A stretch of DNA of 64,000 nt from Kurthia massiliensis (GCF_000285555.1 NZ_HE610997.1:161826-225825), one strand, 5' to 3'; positions 21,101 through 29,622 are shown, counted from the stretch's first letter. Notes: a model not told the origin generated them from the letters alone. A program made the numbers and translations.

Positions 21101-22393
21101 TTATTCAAATATGTTTTTTGCATATTTCGACATAAAAACGCCGTATTTATCGAATTCTCGTCTGCGTGCTAGAAATATATCGAGTTCATTATACAATGTG
21201 ACGAGCTCATGTCGTGTATAAAGGTTCATTTTTCCAAAATGGGCACGGGCTCCATATTTTTTGAGTAATTCGTCTATGAAGCGGAAATAGCGCTTATACG
21301 GCATACCCCGATACATATGGAAGGCAATCCATACGCTATCTTGCCCTTGTGTTGGACTTAATATCCCTCTCTCGCCTTTTTGCGTGCGACATTCGATTGG
21401 GAAATGTACGTCAAACAGTTGACGTTGCATCACGATATGAAACTCTTCTAAAAATGATTCAAAGTATTGAATAGGCATCGCATACTCACATTCCATAAAT
21501 TTTACATTACGTGGCGTCGCAAATACCCGATAACTCACATCTTGTTGTTCACCAATCGGTACGGCCTTTGCTGAAAGTGCACTGACAAACGGCGTCATCT
21601 TCGGTGCAATACGGCACATTGTAGACACCAGTTGTAATGCTTGATTTTCTAAAAGGGCATCGAGACGTTTCGGTTGCTTAAGAGTAATTTGTTCATAAGG
21701 TACTGCATCCATCACTTTTAATTGCATTTGCTCCTGACCTGGGAAGTAAAACCATTCAGCATGACGATGCGTTGCGACAATTGAACGAAACTGCGCTAGC
21801 GTCTGTTTAACTGTTATTCGAGAAGAACGACCGTGAAGTCCATAAATCGGTACGGCTTGTATTGTAATATCTACAAGAACGCCAAATAACCCTAAGCTAA
21901 TATGGAGCGCATCTGCTAACGGATCGTCACGAAATACTTCACGATATTGTCCTTCACCATCAATAATCCCCCATCTGACAACTTGATTTGAAATCGAACC
22001 GAGTGTTACACCGGTACCATGCGTTCCCGTACTAACTGCACCTGCTAAAGACTGCACGTCGATATCTCCCATATTTTCAAGTGCTAATTGATAAGGTGCT
22101 AGAAGTGGCCCGATTTCACATAAATAAGTACCTGCCCAAAACGTCGCTTGCTGCTGCATTTCATCGACATGTATTAAACCACGCATCTCATGTAAGTTGA
22201 TAGATAGTTGATCCGGTTGTGCTACGCCACTAAACGAATGTCTTGCGCCAGATGTTCGAACTGTCTGCTTCGTTTGGCGTGCATGCTTTACGATATCAGA
22301 TACTTCGTCAATCGTAGTTGGTTGATAATGTTGAATGTGTTTTGCAGTATACGTATTCGCCCAATTTGACCAGTTTCCTTCTATAGAAAACAT
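21101..22393 (-). CDS. FAD-linked oxidase, D-arabinono-1,4-lactone oxidase family
   Basis: 430 residues, the length of the sugar-lactone oxidase (ALO/VAO) family. The FAD domain is N-terminal: RTSGARHSFSG (about residues 45-55) is the FAD-linking-type loop and LAGAVSTGTHGTG (about 115-127) the pyrophosphate-binding segment. The C-terminal ALO domain ends with ARAHFGKMN, the equivalent of the H-W-x-K motif but with Phe in place of Trp. The start overlaps the upstream PLP-enzyme gene by 13 bases, so the two are translated together. The family oxidises sugar lactones or alditols; the true substrate here is unknown. Confidence 0.88.
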   Translation of the reverse strand: MFSIEGNWSNWANTYTAKHIQHYQPTTIDEVSDIVKHARQTKQTVRTSGARHSFSGVAQPDQLSINLHEMRGLIHVDEMQQQATFWAGTYLCEIGPLLAPYQLALENMGDIDVQSLAGAVSTGTHGTGVTLGSISNQVVRWGIIDGEGQYREVFRDDPLADALHISLGLFGVLVDITIQAVPIYGLHGRSSRITVKQTLAQFRSIVATHRHAEWFYFPGQEQMQLKVMDAVPYEQITLKQPKRLDALLENQALQLVSTMCRIAPKMTPFVSALSAKAVPIGEQQDVSYRVFATPRNVKFMECEYAMPIQYFESFLEEFHIVMQRQLFDVHFPIECRTQKGERGILSPTQGQDSVWIAFHMYRGMPYKRYFRFIDELLKKYGARAHFGKMNLYTRHELVTLYNELDIFLARRREFDKYGVFMSKYAKNIFE

Positions 22394-23553
22394 TGCCCAT
22401 CCCCCCTATATGTTTTCATTGGTCCTACATATTCTTTGTCACGATAGCTATGTAAGACATTAAAACGTTCACACAACTCTCCTGCCTTAGCATGTCGGAG
22501 TACAATGCCATCTCCAATGTCATAACGATTTTTCGGCATTTGAATCGGCGTTTGTACTTCGCCTGCCCCTTCCGTTTTGTAGAAAGACAACGCATCGTCT
22601 ATAAAATGCGGCGCTTTATCATTCCCGATTGCACCACTCGCTATATAGCCACCGCCATGCGCAACGATTGTATGTTTCGCAGGTTTTCGTGTTGCACGCA
22701 CCGTATAGCCCGCCGCTGCTTCAAAAGGCATATCTCGATAATGGTCAAATAACGCTGGTTTATATAACCCTGAGCCAATCGTTATTTCGGTCACTTCTTC
22801 ACATGTCGTGCTGTACGCCATACTCCCTGTACCGCCACCATTGACGAAACGAAGCGGGCCTAACTGTTTTTCGATTATATTTATAGCTTTTGTGCGTTGT
22901 TTTTGAACGTATTTACGTGTCCGTTGTTGTAACGTTTGGATAGCCGTTCGCTTCATTTTTTGTGGTGCTTCATCACCAACACCTGCAAGTTGCGCATCGT
23001 ACCCCATTAAACTCGTCACATATACAAATGGATTTGACATAATTATCTGTAAGAACATTTTTAACTGCTTCGCTGTTTGTAAACTAGAACGGCGCGTTCC
23101 AAAATAAAGCCCCGGATACATTTCTGAAACGTTTATGTCGATACAAAGTGGTGCTGCTACACCTACGTCTTCTGCTAGTTGTGCTAAAAAAGTTATATGC
23201 GCTTCGCAGTCTACCATAAACGTAATATCCTTTCCTTTTTGAATCCATTGCATTAATTGTTTTGTGCTGTGAGATTCTAGCGTTGGATAACCGAGTAAAA
23301 AATGATCGAGTCCCGCTTCACATAAATAAACGGTCTCTGCTGCTGTAAACGTCATATACCCTGCAAAGCGATGTGTTGGTATACGTGTTTGAATGTACTG
23401 CAAAACATCTAATGAACGAATCGATTTTGTCGCTATTCGAATTTGTTTCGGCGCTGTACCAGCTATCATCACGTTTACATTGCGGTCAAGCGCGTTTAAA
23501 TCAATCCAAGCGTACGGATGCTCTAACTGTTGAAAAACGTTCGGCAATTGCAT
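22381..23553 (-). CDS. Alanine-racemase-fold PLP enzyme (amino acid deaminase/aldolase-like)
   Basis: 390 residues. The N-terminal TIM-barrel is of the alanine racemase/D-threonine aldolase type; the likely PLP lysine is in RIATKSIRSLDVL (about residue 43). FVNGGGTGSMAYS (about 238-250) suits the phosphate-binding loop. The C-terminal part ends HAKAGELCERFNVLHSY, where His and Cys recall the metal-binding end of D-serine dehydratase-like enzymes. Homologues are often annotated amino acid deaminase/aldolase but have no proven reaction that I know of. It is the first gene of a two-gene unit with the ALO-type oxidase, overlapping it by 13 bases. Confidence 0.85.
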   Translation of the reverse strand: MQLPNVFQQLEHPYAWIDLNALDRNVNVMIAGTAPKQIRIATKSIRSLDVLQYIQTRIPTHRFAGYMTFTAAETVYLCEAGLDHFLLGYPTLESHSTKQLMQWIQKGKDITFMVDCEAHITFLAQLAEDVGVAAPLCIDINVSEMYPGLYFGTRRSSLQTAKQLKMFLQIIMSNPFVYVTSLMGYDAQLAGVGDEAPQKMKRTAIQTLQQRTRKYVQKQRTKAINIIEKQLGPLRFVNGGGTGSMAYSTTCEEVTEITIGSGLYKPALFDHYRDMPFEAAAGYTVRATRKPAKHTIVAHGGGYIASGAIGNDKAPHFIDDALSFYKTEGAGEVQTPIQMPKNRYDIGDGIVLRHAKAGELCERFNVLHSYRDKEYVGPMKTYRGDGQCFL

Positions 23554-23567
23554 GTATATCCCTCCAT

Positions 23568-23616
23568 TAAAAAAGCCTCACCGAAAGTAGCAAACGCTGC
23601 ATTACAGTGAGGCTTT
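23568..23616 (-). terminator. Intrinsic terminator after the 39-residue gene
   Basis: AAAGCCTCAC pairs with GTGAGGCTTT and is followed by a six-U run in minus-strand RNA, with a second inner stem. It separates the small gene at 23628-23747 from the PLP enzyme. Confidence 0.85.
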
Positions 23617-23627
23617 AAGTTATTAAA

Positions 23628-23747
23628 TTAAACATTGATTCCCGGAATGAGTGTTAAATCTAATGCTAAATTTAGTAATACGAATAAGTGCGCACCAGCA
23701 ACTAAAAATCCGATTGTATTGTACTTTTTGACTGACATTTCACGCAT
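23628..23747 (-). CDS. Small single-span membrane protein (39 residues)
   Basis: It starts MREMSVKKYNTIGFLVAG and continues with one hydrophobic helix (about residues 11-34), ending LIPGINV. The ATG at 23747 is preceded nine bases upstream by AAAGGTGG, and a strong terminator follows the stop, so it looks like a complete transcription unit. A positively charged N terminus predicts N-in topology. No family recognised. Longer in-frame readings upstream have no ribosome site. Confidence 0.55.
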   Translation of the reverse strand: MREMSVKKYNTIGFLVAGAHLFVLLNLALDLTLIPGINV

Positions 23748-23921
23748 AAAAATCATCCACCTTTCTACTTTAGAAACAATAAATGCTCTCTCACACTTAT
23801 TATTTGTTTTATCATATACTCTCATTTTCCAAAAATCAACTATTTTTTGTCCAAATTGTGACAAGTTTTTCAGTTGCATTGAACAATGCTCATTGCTTAC
23901 AGTAAAGAAGAGGTGATGATC

Positions 23922-24473
23922 ATGGAAAAAGCATTAATTGTAATTGATTATACAAATGACTTCGTTGCTCCTGATGGCGCACTAACATGCGGTGAACCTG
24001 GACAACAATTAGCATCTTATATCGAGCATTTAACGACAGACTTTATTAGCGCACAAGCGTATGTCGTCTTTGCTTGTGATTTACATGAGCAAGATGACCC
24101 GTATCATCCAGAAACAGCCCTTTTCCCACCCCATAACATCCGAAATACAGAAGGCCGCCAATTATACGGGGCCTTGCAGTCGATTTATGAATCGAACAAA
24201 TCTTTGCAACACGTCAAATGGATGGATAAAACACGTTACTCTGCATTTGCAGGTACAGACTTAGCACTTCGTCTTCGCGAACGAAATATTCAACAGCTCC
24301 ATCTCGTCGGTGTATGCACGGATATTTGCGTACTACATACAGCAGTAGACGCTTATAATTTAGGCTTTGATATCGTTGTCCATGCACAAGGCGTTGCTAG
24401 TTTTAATGAAATCGGCCACAATTGGGCTCTTTCACATTTTGCGCAAACATTAGGTGCGACTGTTCTACCGTAA
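23922..24473 (+). CDS. pncA: Nicotinamidase / isochorismatase-family hydrolase
   Basis: 183 residues, the usual PncA size. It deamidates nicotinamide to nicotinate for NAD salvage. The catalytic triad is visible: Asp9 in VIDYTNDFV, Lys103 in WMDKTRYSAF and Cys136 in GVCTDICVLHTA. Metal ligands are in ACDLHEQDDPYHPE (Asp53, His55, His62). The ATG at 23922 has GAGG nine bases upstream; earlier ATG codons in the same frame sit on or before the ribosome site. It is transcribed alone, divergent from the small membrane gene. Confidence 0.92.
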   Translation: MEKALIVIDYTNDFVAPDGALTCGEPGQQLASYIEHLTTDFISAQAYVVFACDLHEQDDPYHPETALFPPHNIRNTEGRQLYGALQSIYESNKSLQHVKWMDKTRYSAFAGTDLALRLRERNIQQLHLVGVCTDICVLHTAVDAYNLGFDIVVHAQGVASFNEIGHNWALSHFAQTLGATVLP

Positions 24474-24508
24474 ATAACAAAGATTCAGACAAAACCTTAA
24501 TCAATAAG

Positions 24509-24645
24509 AAAGAGGCTGGGACAAAACAGTTCATTTTTCTTTTTTAGCGTTCGCAACAAAAAACCGGAACCGCGCTACAGCGTGATTCCGGTTTTTATTA
24601 TGCTCATTTGAGATGGTATTTTTACACTTATGTCCCAGCCTCTTT
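24509..24645. repeat. Nested long-hairpin element (GAGGCTGGGACA type), terminator between convergent genes
   Basis: The outer arms AAAGAGGCTGGGACA (24509-24523) and TGTCCCAGCCTCTTT (24631-24645) are perfect 15-base inverted repeats, 107 bases apart. Within them, AAAACCGGAA...TTCCGGTTTT (about 24559-24595) with an inner CGCGCT/AGCGTG stem forms a second hairpin. A T run follows the 3' arm. The GAGGCTGGGACA motif recurs in many Bacillales and staphylococci. It ends both pncA and the convergent MFS gene. Confidence 0.8.
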
Positions 24646-24673
24646 TTTCGTTATTAACGCATATATTGTTTAC

Positions 24674-26041
24674 TTACGCCTTAACTTCTTTTACTTTTTT
24701 CGGAATGGTACATACACAGAAGCATGCAATCACTGCGAAAACGACAGCTAACATATAAACTGCTTGTACGCCTGCTGTAATCGTTTCAGCTGTTTGAACA
24801 CCTGTTGATGCCATATTAAAGCAAACGCCGTACATCGCGGCGCCAAGCGCTTGACTGAACGTATTCGTAAACGAGTTAAACCCAGTTGCCGTCCCTACTT
24901 GTTCTTTAGGTACTGTTTTTTGAAGTGTAATGATTAACAATGGTGAAATGAACCCCATCCCTAATCCAACGATGCTAGAAGCAACTGCAACGAAAATCGC
25001 GGACGTCTCCATATGAAACTGTGTCATACAAAACGTTCCGATCATTAAAAAGACCGTCCCAATCAACATAAAATATTTATTCGGCAGTTTACCGATATAT
25101 AAACCGATGAACATCGCGCCGAGCGTCCAACAAAATGATAGCGGCGTTAACAATAACCCACCGACAGTTGCGCTTTTGCCGAGAATAGATTGCGCGTAAA
25201 GTGGAATATATGCTGATAACCCGATCACAATCGCCATCGTTGAAAATGACAACACATTGATCGTCATAAAGCGACGATTTTTAAAAAATGATAGCGGAAT
25301 AATCGGCTCTTTCGCCTTTAACTCTACTGCAATTAACGCGCTATAGCCGATGACAACGACAATGTAACTTAATATTTGGTTCATCGATAACCAGTTACCG
25401 TCATTACTTCCTGTAATAATGGCATACATAAGTGCAAATGTTGATACAGCAAATAAAATAGCACCGGCATAATCAATAGTGTGACGCTTTTTATGTATCG
25501 TTTCATCATAATATTTACCGATAAGCAACATGGCAAATAGCGCAAATGGAATGTTCACAAGAAAAACGGCATGCCAGCTAAATACTTCGATTAAAAATCC
25601 ACCAAGAAGCGGTGCTACGATGCCTGCAACACCCCATACCATGCTAATATAACTTTGTCCTTTTGCGCGGGCCTTTTCTTCTGGAAAGAGTTCACTTACA
25701 ATCGTTAATGTAATCGGTAAAATAGACCCTGCACCAATGCCTTGAATCGCACGATAGACGATCAACATCGTCATCGAGTTCGCCGTTCCACATAATAATG
25801 AACCGACCGTAAATAATGTAATCCCAATTAAAATCATTTTTTTACGGCCAAATAAATCCGCTAACTTACCAAATAAAATAGCGGCAATCGCAGACGTTAA
25901 TAAATAAGCAGAATAAATCCAACTAATAAGCTCAACGCCTTTTAATTCTGCCGTAATGCTCGGGATCGCCGTTGCAACAATCGTTCCTTCAATTGCTGCG
26001 AGTGCGGTTGCCAGCAAAATGGCAATAAAAACCTTATTCAT
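24674..26041 (-). CDS. MFS drug-type transporter (DHA2/EmrB-QacA-like)
   Basis: 455 residues of repeated hydrophobic helices. Motif A appears as GKLADLFGRKKM (about residues 58-69), motif B as VYRAIQGIGAGSILP, and the antiporter motif C as GVAGIVAPLLGGFLIE. These mark proton-coupled multidrug exporters. The N terminus starts directly with a membrane helix. The substrate cannot be predicted. It is divergent from mscL; a 14-base palindrome between the genes may bind a local regulator, but no regulator gene is adjacent. Confidence 0.9.
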   Translation of the reverse strand: MNKVFIAILLATALAAIEGTIVATAIPSITAELKGVELISWIYSAYLLTSAIAAILFGKLADLFGRKKMILIGITLFTVGSLLCGTANSMTMLIVYRAIQGIGAGSILPITLTIVSELFPEEKARAKGQSYISMVWGVAGIVAPLLGGFLIEVFSWHAVFLVNIPFALFAMLLIGKYYDETIHKKRHTIDYAGAILFAVSTFALMYAIITGSNDGNWLSMNQILSYIVVVIGYSALIAVELKAKEPIIPLSFFKNRRFMTINVLSFSTMAIVIGLSAYIPLYAQSILGKSATVGGLLLTPLSFCWTLGAMFIGLYIGKLPNKYFMLIGTVFLMIGTFCMTQFHMETSAIFVAVASSIVGLGMGFISPLLIITLQKTVPKEQVGTATGFNSFTNTFSQALGAAMYGVCFNMASTGVQTAETITAGVQAVYMLAVVFAVIACFCVCTIPKKVKEVKA

Positions 26042-26118
26042 CCTTCTTCCTCCTTTTCTTTATCGTATCGCAATACAGTTATATTTTCCTTATTTTCATG
26101 CTTTTAACATAAAAGTAT

Positions 26119-26132
26119 TTGTCAATTGACAA
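26119..26132. promoter_or_regulatory. TTGTCAATTGACAA palindrome in the MFS-mscL intergenic region
   Basis: A perfect 14-base palindrome with TTGACA in both orientations, lying 78 bases before the MFS start and 63 before mscL. It could serve as the -35 for both genes or as an operator for a MarR/TetR-type repressor. Confidence 0.45.
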
Positions 26133-26195
26133 TTTTTTCTGTATCATAAAATTTGTTAACTATATAAAATTAGTTATATAAAGGAGGTGCACACT

Positions 26196-26576
26196 ATGTG
26201 GAAAGACTTTAAAGAGTTTGCCTTAAAAGGAAACGTACTTGACTTAGCAGTCGGTGTTATCATCGGTGCTGCCTTCGGTAAAATCGTTACTTCTTTAGTA
26301 GAAAACATCATTATGCCGATCGTAACCTTATTAATTGGTAAAGTAGACGTATCTGACCTTGCTTATAAAAGCATCAAATACGGTGCCTTTATCCAAAGCG
26401 TCATTGATTTCTTGATTATCGCATTTTCTATTTTCTTATTTATCCGAATCGTGATGAAGCTTGGAGAAAAATTCCGCGGTTCAAAAGAAGAGGCCGAAGA
26501 AGTACCTGCTGAAACACAAGAAGATGTGTTAAAAGATATTCGTGAATTATTACGTCAACAAAACGAACAGAAATAA
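26196..26576 (+). CDS. mscL: Large-conductance mechanosensitive channel
   Basis: 126 residues. The N terminus [21 protein letters not shown] is the classic MscL amphipathic helix plus TM1, and the [17 protein letters not shown] pore helix follows. TM2 is at about 68-90 and a charged C-terminal helix ends the protein. It forms a pentameric pore that releases solutes on osmotic downshock. The ATG at 26196 follows AAAGGAGGTG with good spacing; a GTG nine bases earlier lies within the ribosome site. Confidence 0.97.
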   Translation: MWKDFKEFALKGNVLDLAVGVIIGAAFGKIVTSLVENIIMPIVTLLIGKVDVSDLAYKSIKYGAFIQSVIDFLIIAFSIFLFIRIVMKLGEKFRGSKEEAEEVPAETQEDVLKDIRELLRQQNEQK

Positions 26577-26583
26577 CACATAG

Positions 26584-26621
26584 AAAAGCACGACATCGCG
26601 CGAAGATGTCGTGCTTTTTAT
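26584..26621. terminator. Bidirectional terminator between mscL and the SCO1 gene
   Basis: AAAAGCACGACATC pairs with GATGTCGTGCTTTT around a seven-base loop; T runs exist on both sides. It overlaps the last bases of the convergent SCO1-like gene. Confidence 0.9.
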
Positions 26622-27181
26622 TTTGGCTGCACATTTTTTAAATCGCTCACAATGTCTTGATAAGGCACATTGCTATACCCGTCATACGTTTTTCGTACGA
26701 CGCCTGCTTGATCGACCAAATAAAAATTTGTCGCATGAATCATTTGACCGTCATCACCAGCTTTCACAATCGCTTTAAACGCTTTTGCTGCAAATCTCGT
26801 CATATCCGCTTCTTCGTAACCCGTCAACAAATGCCATTTAGTAAGATCTACTACTGGAAATTGTTTAATATACGTGTCAATTACATGTGGTTGATCCCGT
26901 ACAGGGTCAACCGAAAATCCAACGATGGCATAGCGTTCAATACCCGCTTGTTGAATTGCTTGTTGAACGTCTACCATATGCATCGTCATCGGTGGACAAA
27001 CCGTCGTACAGTTTGTGAAATACATATACGCAATAAATGGTGTACCTGCTAAATTATCTAATGTCACTGTTTCACCGGATTGGTCTGTATATTGAAAAGC
27101 TGGCATCTCCCAATGCATATCCCCTCTAAAGCCACTACAGCCTGCCAATAAAAGAACGACGACAATGAGTAGTCGTTTCAT
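26618..27181 (-). CDS. SCO1/SenC-family lipoprotein (copper/thiol, cytochrome oxidase assembly)
   Basis: About 187 residues. The signal peptide ends in LLLAGC, so Cys15 should be lipidated and the protein anchored outside the membrane. The thioredoxin-like SCO domain has TNCTTVCPPM (Cys58 and Cys62) and a later His in MIHATNFYLVD, which together form the copper site of SCO1/YpmQ. The family helps build the CuA centre of cytochrome oxidase. GGGGGAG lies four bases before the ATG at 27181. It follows an unknown lipoprotein gene on the same strand. Confidence 0.92.
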   Translation of the reverse strand: MKRLLIVVVLLLAGCSGFRGDMHWEMPAFQYTDQSGETVTLDNLAGTPFIAYMYFTNCTTVCPPMTMHMVDVQQAIQQAGIERYAIVGFSVDPVRDQPHVIDTYIKQFPVVDLTKWHLLTGYEEADMTRFAAKAFKAIVKAGDDGQMIHATNFYLVDQAGVVRKTYDGYSNVPYQDIVSDLKNVQPK

Positions 27182-27202
27182 AACGCTCCCCCTTATGTAT
27201 AG

Positions 27203-27237
27203 AAAAACGGAATCATGCATGACGCATAACTCCGTTT
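27203..27237 (-). terminator. Intrinsic terminator after the unknown lipoprotein gene
   Basis: AAACGGAGTTATGC pairs with GCATGATTCCGTTT and is followed by a short U run in minus-strand RNA. Confidence 0.8.
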
Positions 27238-27242
27238 ATAAA

Positions 27243-27845
27243 CTATTCTTTTGACACGTCATCAGGAATTGATTTCGTCACAAGCACTTTATCTGTTTTG
27301 TCATCGATGAATTCGAATTTACTTTTCGCTTCGCTTTCACCTTGTAAGTATTGATACGTTGCAATTGAAATGGCTAATGCACCAAATACAGTTGGATCTT
27401 TTGATTTATCAAATTTATCAGCATCTACGTACACTTTTACGTGTTTGTACATATCATCTGTATCTACTTTTGTTACCGATTCAATCGTTTTACCTTCTGC
27501 AAGTGCTGTTAATGCGCCTACGATGCCATCGTTCACTTTTTCGCTTTGTTCAGCGATATTTTTTTCTGACATTGTGAACTTCGTATTTTCATCGTTCACT
27601 TCTTTATGTTCTACCGATGAAGGATCAATTTCACTTGAATCTCCCATACGGTTTAAATAAAGGTTTGGAATTACAAATACTTTGTTTAATGAGTTATCAG
27701 ATGAAGATGCTGCTTGTTGTTGTTCTTGTTGTTGTGCTTCTCTTGCTGCATCTTTCTCTTCTTCGGTACCATTTAAACCGCTACTACATGCAGCAAGTGA
27801 TAATGATAATACACCTGTCGCTACAAGTAAAAGTCCTTTTTTCAT
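27243..27845 (-). CDS. Lipoprotein of unknown function
   Basis: 200 residues. A typical lipoprotein signal peptide ends LSLAAC (Cys20). A low-complexity Gln/Glu/Ser linker follows at about 30-50, then a soluble domain rich in Lys and Asp with LNKVFVIPNLYLNRMGD and GIVGALTALAEGKTIESV. Expected on the outer face of the membrane. No family recognised. It stands between the SCO1 gene and ccdC, each separated by terminators, so a role in cytochrome assembly is only suggested by position. Confidence 0.82.
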   Translation of the reverse strand: MKKGLLLVATGVLSLSLAACSSGLNGTEEEKDAAREAQQQEQQQAASSSDNSLNKVFVIPNLYLNRMGDSSEIDPSSVEHKEVNDENTKFTMSEKNIAEQSEKVNDGIVGALTALAEGKTIESVTKVDTDDMYKHVKVYVDADKFDKSKDPTVFGALAISIATYQYLQGESEAKSKFEFIDDKTDKVLVTKSIPDDVSKE

Positions 27846-27929
27846 AAAAGAATCACTCTTTCTTATTATCTATAGTCTTTTTCATTCTAGCATACTTATA
27901 TGAAAAAACATGCAATTCGATAGAAACGA

Positions 27930-27962
27930 AAAAAACCTGTCACAACTTATGACAGGTTTCTC
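27930..27962 (-). terminator. Intrinsic terminator of ccdABC
   Basis: AAACCTGTCA pairs with TGACAGGTTT around a seven-base loop, with U residues following in minus-strand RNA. It starts a few bases after the ccdC stop. Confidence 0.85.
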
Positions 27963-27967
27963 CACAT

Positions 27968-28468
27968 TTAAACAGATTGGAGTTGCTTTTGTAGTTTTTT
28001 AAATTGTACGAGCATCGCAAGACGCCATGGTAATAGCATTGAATACGCTAACATATAGAAAATACCACCAAGCTCACCTAAATGGAATGTACCACCTAAA
28101 TAAATTTTCGCAGCCGTACGAAATACTAATAAACCGACTAAAACGATAGCAAATGCTTTCGACGGTTTTAAGAAAATATCTTTCCCGATGACTTCGAATT
28201 TAGACGTTTTAATTAAGATTGTCGAACAGATAACCCCAATCAACACCGTAATCCATAAATGTTCCCACGTTAAGCGGAAATACGGGAATATATACATTAA
28301 AGCTCCTGACGACATAGCAAGTGGTGGAATCATTATTTTTTTCGGATTGGCTGGTTTTTTCGCTGCTTTCGCACGCATAATCATCGCCATTACACCCATA
28401 AATACGATAAAAACGGTTGATGCGATAAGCCATACTTGCGTTGGCACTGATTTTAATGCATCTATCAA
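27968..28468 (-). CDS. ccdC: Cytochrome c biogenesis-associated membrane protein CcdC
   Basis: 166 residues with four or five predicted membrane helices, matching the CcdC/YneJ family. Identity is supported by sequence (KKIMIPPLAMSSGALMY and the closing LPWRLAMLVQFKKLQKQLQ) and by order after ccdA and a CheY-like gene, as in B. subtilis. Its exact role is unsettled. The start is a TTG with AAGAAGAG six bases upstream; no ATG lies near. Confidence 0.88.
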   Translation of the reverse strand: MIDALKSVPTQVWLIASTVFIVFMGVMAMIMRAKAAKKPANPKKIMIPPLAMSSGALMYIFPYFRLTWEHLWITVLIGVICSTILIKTSKFEVIGKDIFLKPSKAFAIVLVGLLVFRTAAKIYLGGTFHLGELGGIFYMLAYSMLLPWRLAMLVQFKKLQKQLQSV

Positions 28469-28487
28469 TTCAATCTCTTCTTTCCAA

Positions 28488-28856
28488 TTAAACTTCTAAA
28501 TGTTGTTGTAACATTTCGATAAGGCGCTGCTGCGTAAACGGTTTCTTCATAAAATCAACGGCACCATTTTCAATCGCAGCAATCACATTTTTTTGTTGAC
28601 CAACTGCTGTAATGATAATAATTTTTGCATTTGGGAATGCTGTGCAAATCTCTTTTGTCGCGTCGAGCCCATTTTTTCTCGGCATCGTAATATCCATCGT
28701 CACAATATCCGGCCTATGCGCACGATATAATGCGACCGCTTCTTCACCATTCGTTGCTTCTGCGACAATCTCAATGTCTACTTCTGCGGTTTCAATCATT
28801 CGCTTAATCGTTTCACGAATAAACAATGAGTCGTCGACGATTAACATTTTTTTCAT
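28488..28856 (-). CDS. ccdB: Single-domain response regulator (CcdB/YneI-like)
   Basis: 122 residues from the ATG at 28856, a lone CheY-type receiver domain. It carries the acidic pair in LIVDDSLFIRE, the phospho-acceptor Asp in IVTMDITMPRKNGLD and the switch Lys in DFMKKPF. There is no output domain. In B. subtilis a stand-alone receiver (YneI/CcdB) lies between ccdA and ccdC in the same order. An upstream in-frame ATG at 28865 sits almost on the GAGGTG site; either start is possible. Confidence 0.88.
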   Translation of the reverse strand: MKKMLIVDDSLFIRETIKRMIETAEVDIEIVAEATNGEEAVALYRAHRPDIVTMDITMPRKNGLDATKEICTAFPNAKIIIITAVGQQKNVIAAIENGAVDFMKKPFTQQRLIEMLQQHLEV

Positions 28857-28917
28857 TTGCGTCATCACCTCTATTTTAACACCATACACTATAACGCTTT
28901 TCCTTCAAAAAAGCGAC

Positions 28918-29622
28918 TTAGAACCCTGTAAAATCGCCAAAAAAAGGTGTTAATAGCGTATTTAATTTACTCATTTGATCAAAGAAAATGAGCACGCCAA
29001 CTATCACCATTATAACCCCTCCGATTTGCATAAAGCGCGTTAAATGTCGCGTTAAAAATGACAGCTTTGGCAATAAAAAAGCCATGACGATAAAAGGAAC
29101 CGCAAAACCAATTACGTAGACGGTCATATAACCGACAGCAGCAGATGGCTGTGTACTGCCGAGTAGTAAAATACTCGCTAATATAGGGCCCGTACATGGC
29201 GTCCAACCTGCTGCAAAGATAAAACCAATCATGCCAGAACCGATATAACCGATTGGACGACGTGCTAATTCGATTTTACGCGTTTTCATTAAAAAAGATG
29301 GTTGACAAACACCAGCAATGACAAGTCCAAAAAAGACGATTGCAATGCCACCTAAATGACGAATGAGCTCATCATACTGTGTCAGCCACATACGGATGAA
29401 AGACGTACTAAATCCTAAAGCAATGAAAATAAGCGAAAACCCGATTAAAAAAAATATCGTATGTAATAGCGCTTGCTTTTGTCGTATTCCTTCGCGTGTC
29501 AATTGATTCGCAGATACGCCTGTAATATACGATAAAAACGCTGGATATAATGGCAGCGTACATGGTGACATGAAGCTCAACAATCCCGCCAATAGCGCAA
29601 AGAGATAGTTTAAATCCGTCAC
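28918..29622 (-). CDS. ccdA: Cytochrome c biogenesis thiol transporter CcdA
   Basis: 234 residues, six membrane helices, DsbD beta-domain family. The two functional cysteines are in SFMSPCTLPLYPAFLSY (TM1) and AGWTPCTGPILASI (TM4). It passes electrons from cytoplasmic thioredoxin to outside thiol proteins for haem c attachment. The start codon is GTG at 29622 with GAGGGGG seven bases upstream. First gene of ccdABC; the outside SCO1-like thiol protein nearby may use the same electrons. Confidence 0.95.
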   Translation of the reverse strand: MTDLNYLFALLAGLLSFMSPCTLPLYPAFLSYITGVSANQLTREGIRQKQALLHTIFFLIGFSLIFIALGFSTSFIRMWLTQYDELIRHLGGIAIVFFGLVIAGVCQPSFLMKTRKIELARRPIGYIGSGMIGFIFAAGWTPCTGPILASILLLGSTQPSAAVGYMTVYVIGFAVPFIVMAFLLPKLSFLTRHLTRFMQIGGVIMVIVGVLIFFDQMSKLNTLLTPFFGDFTGF

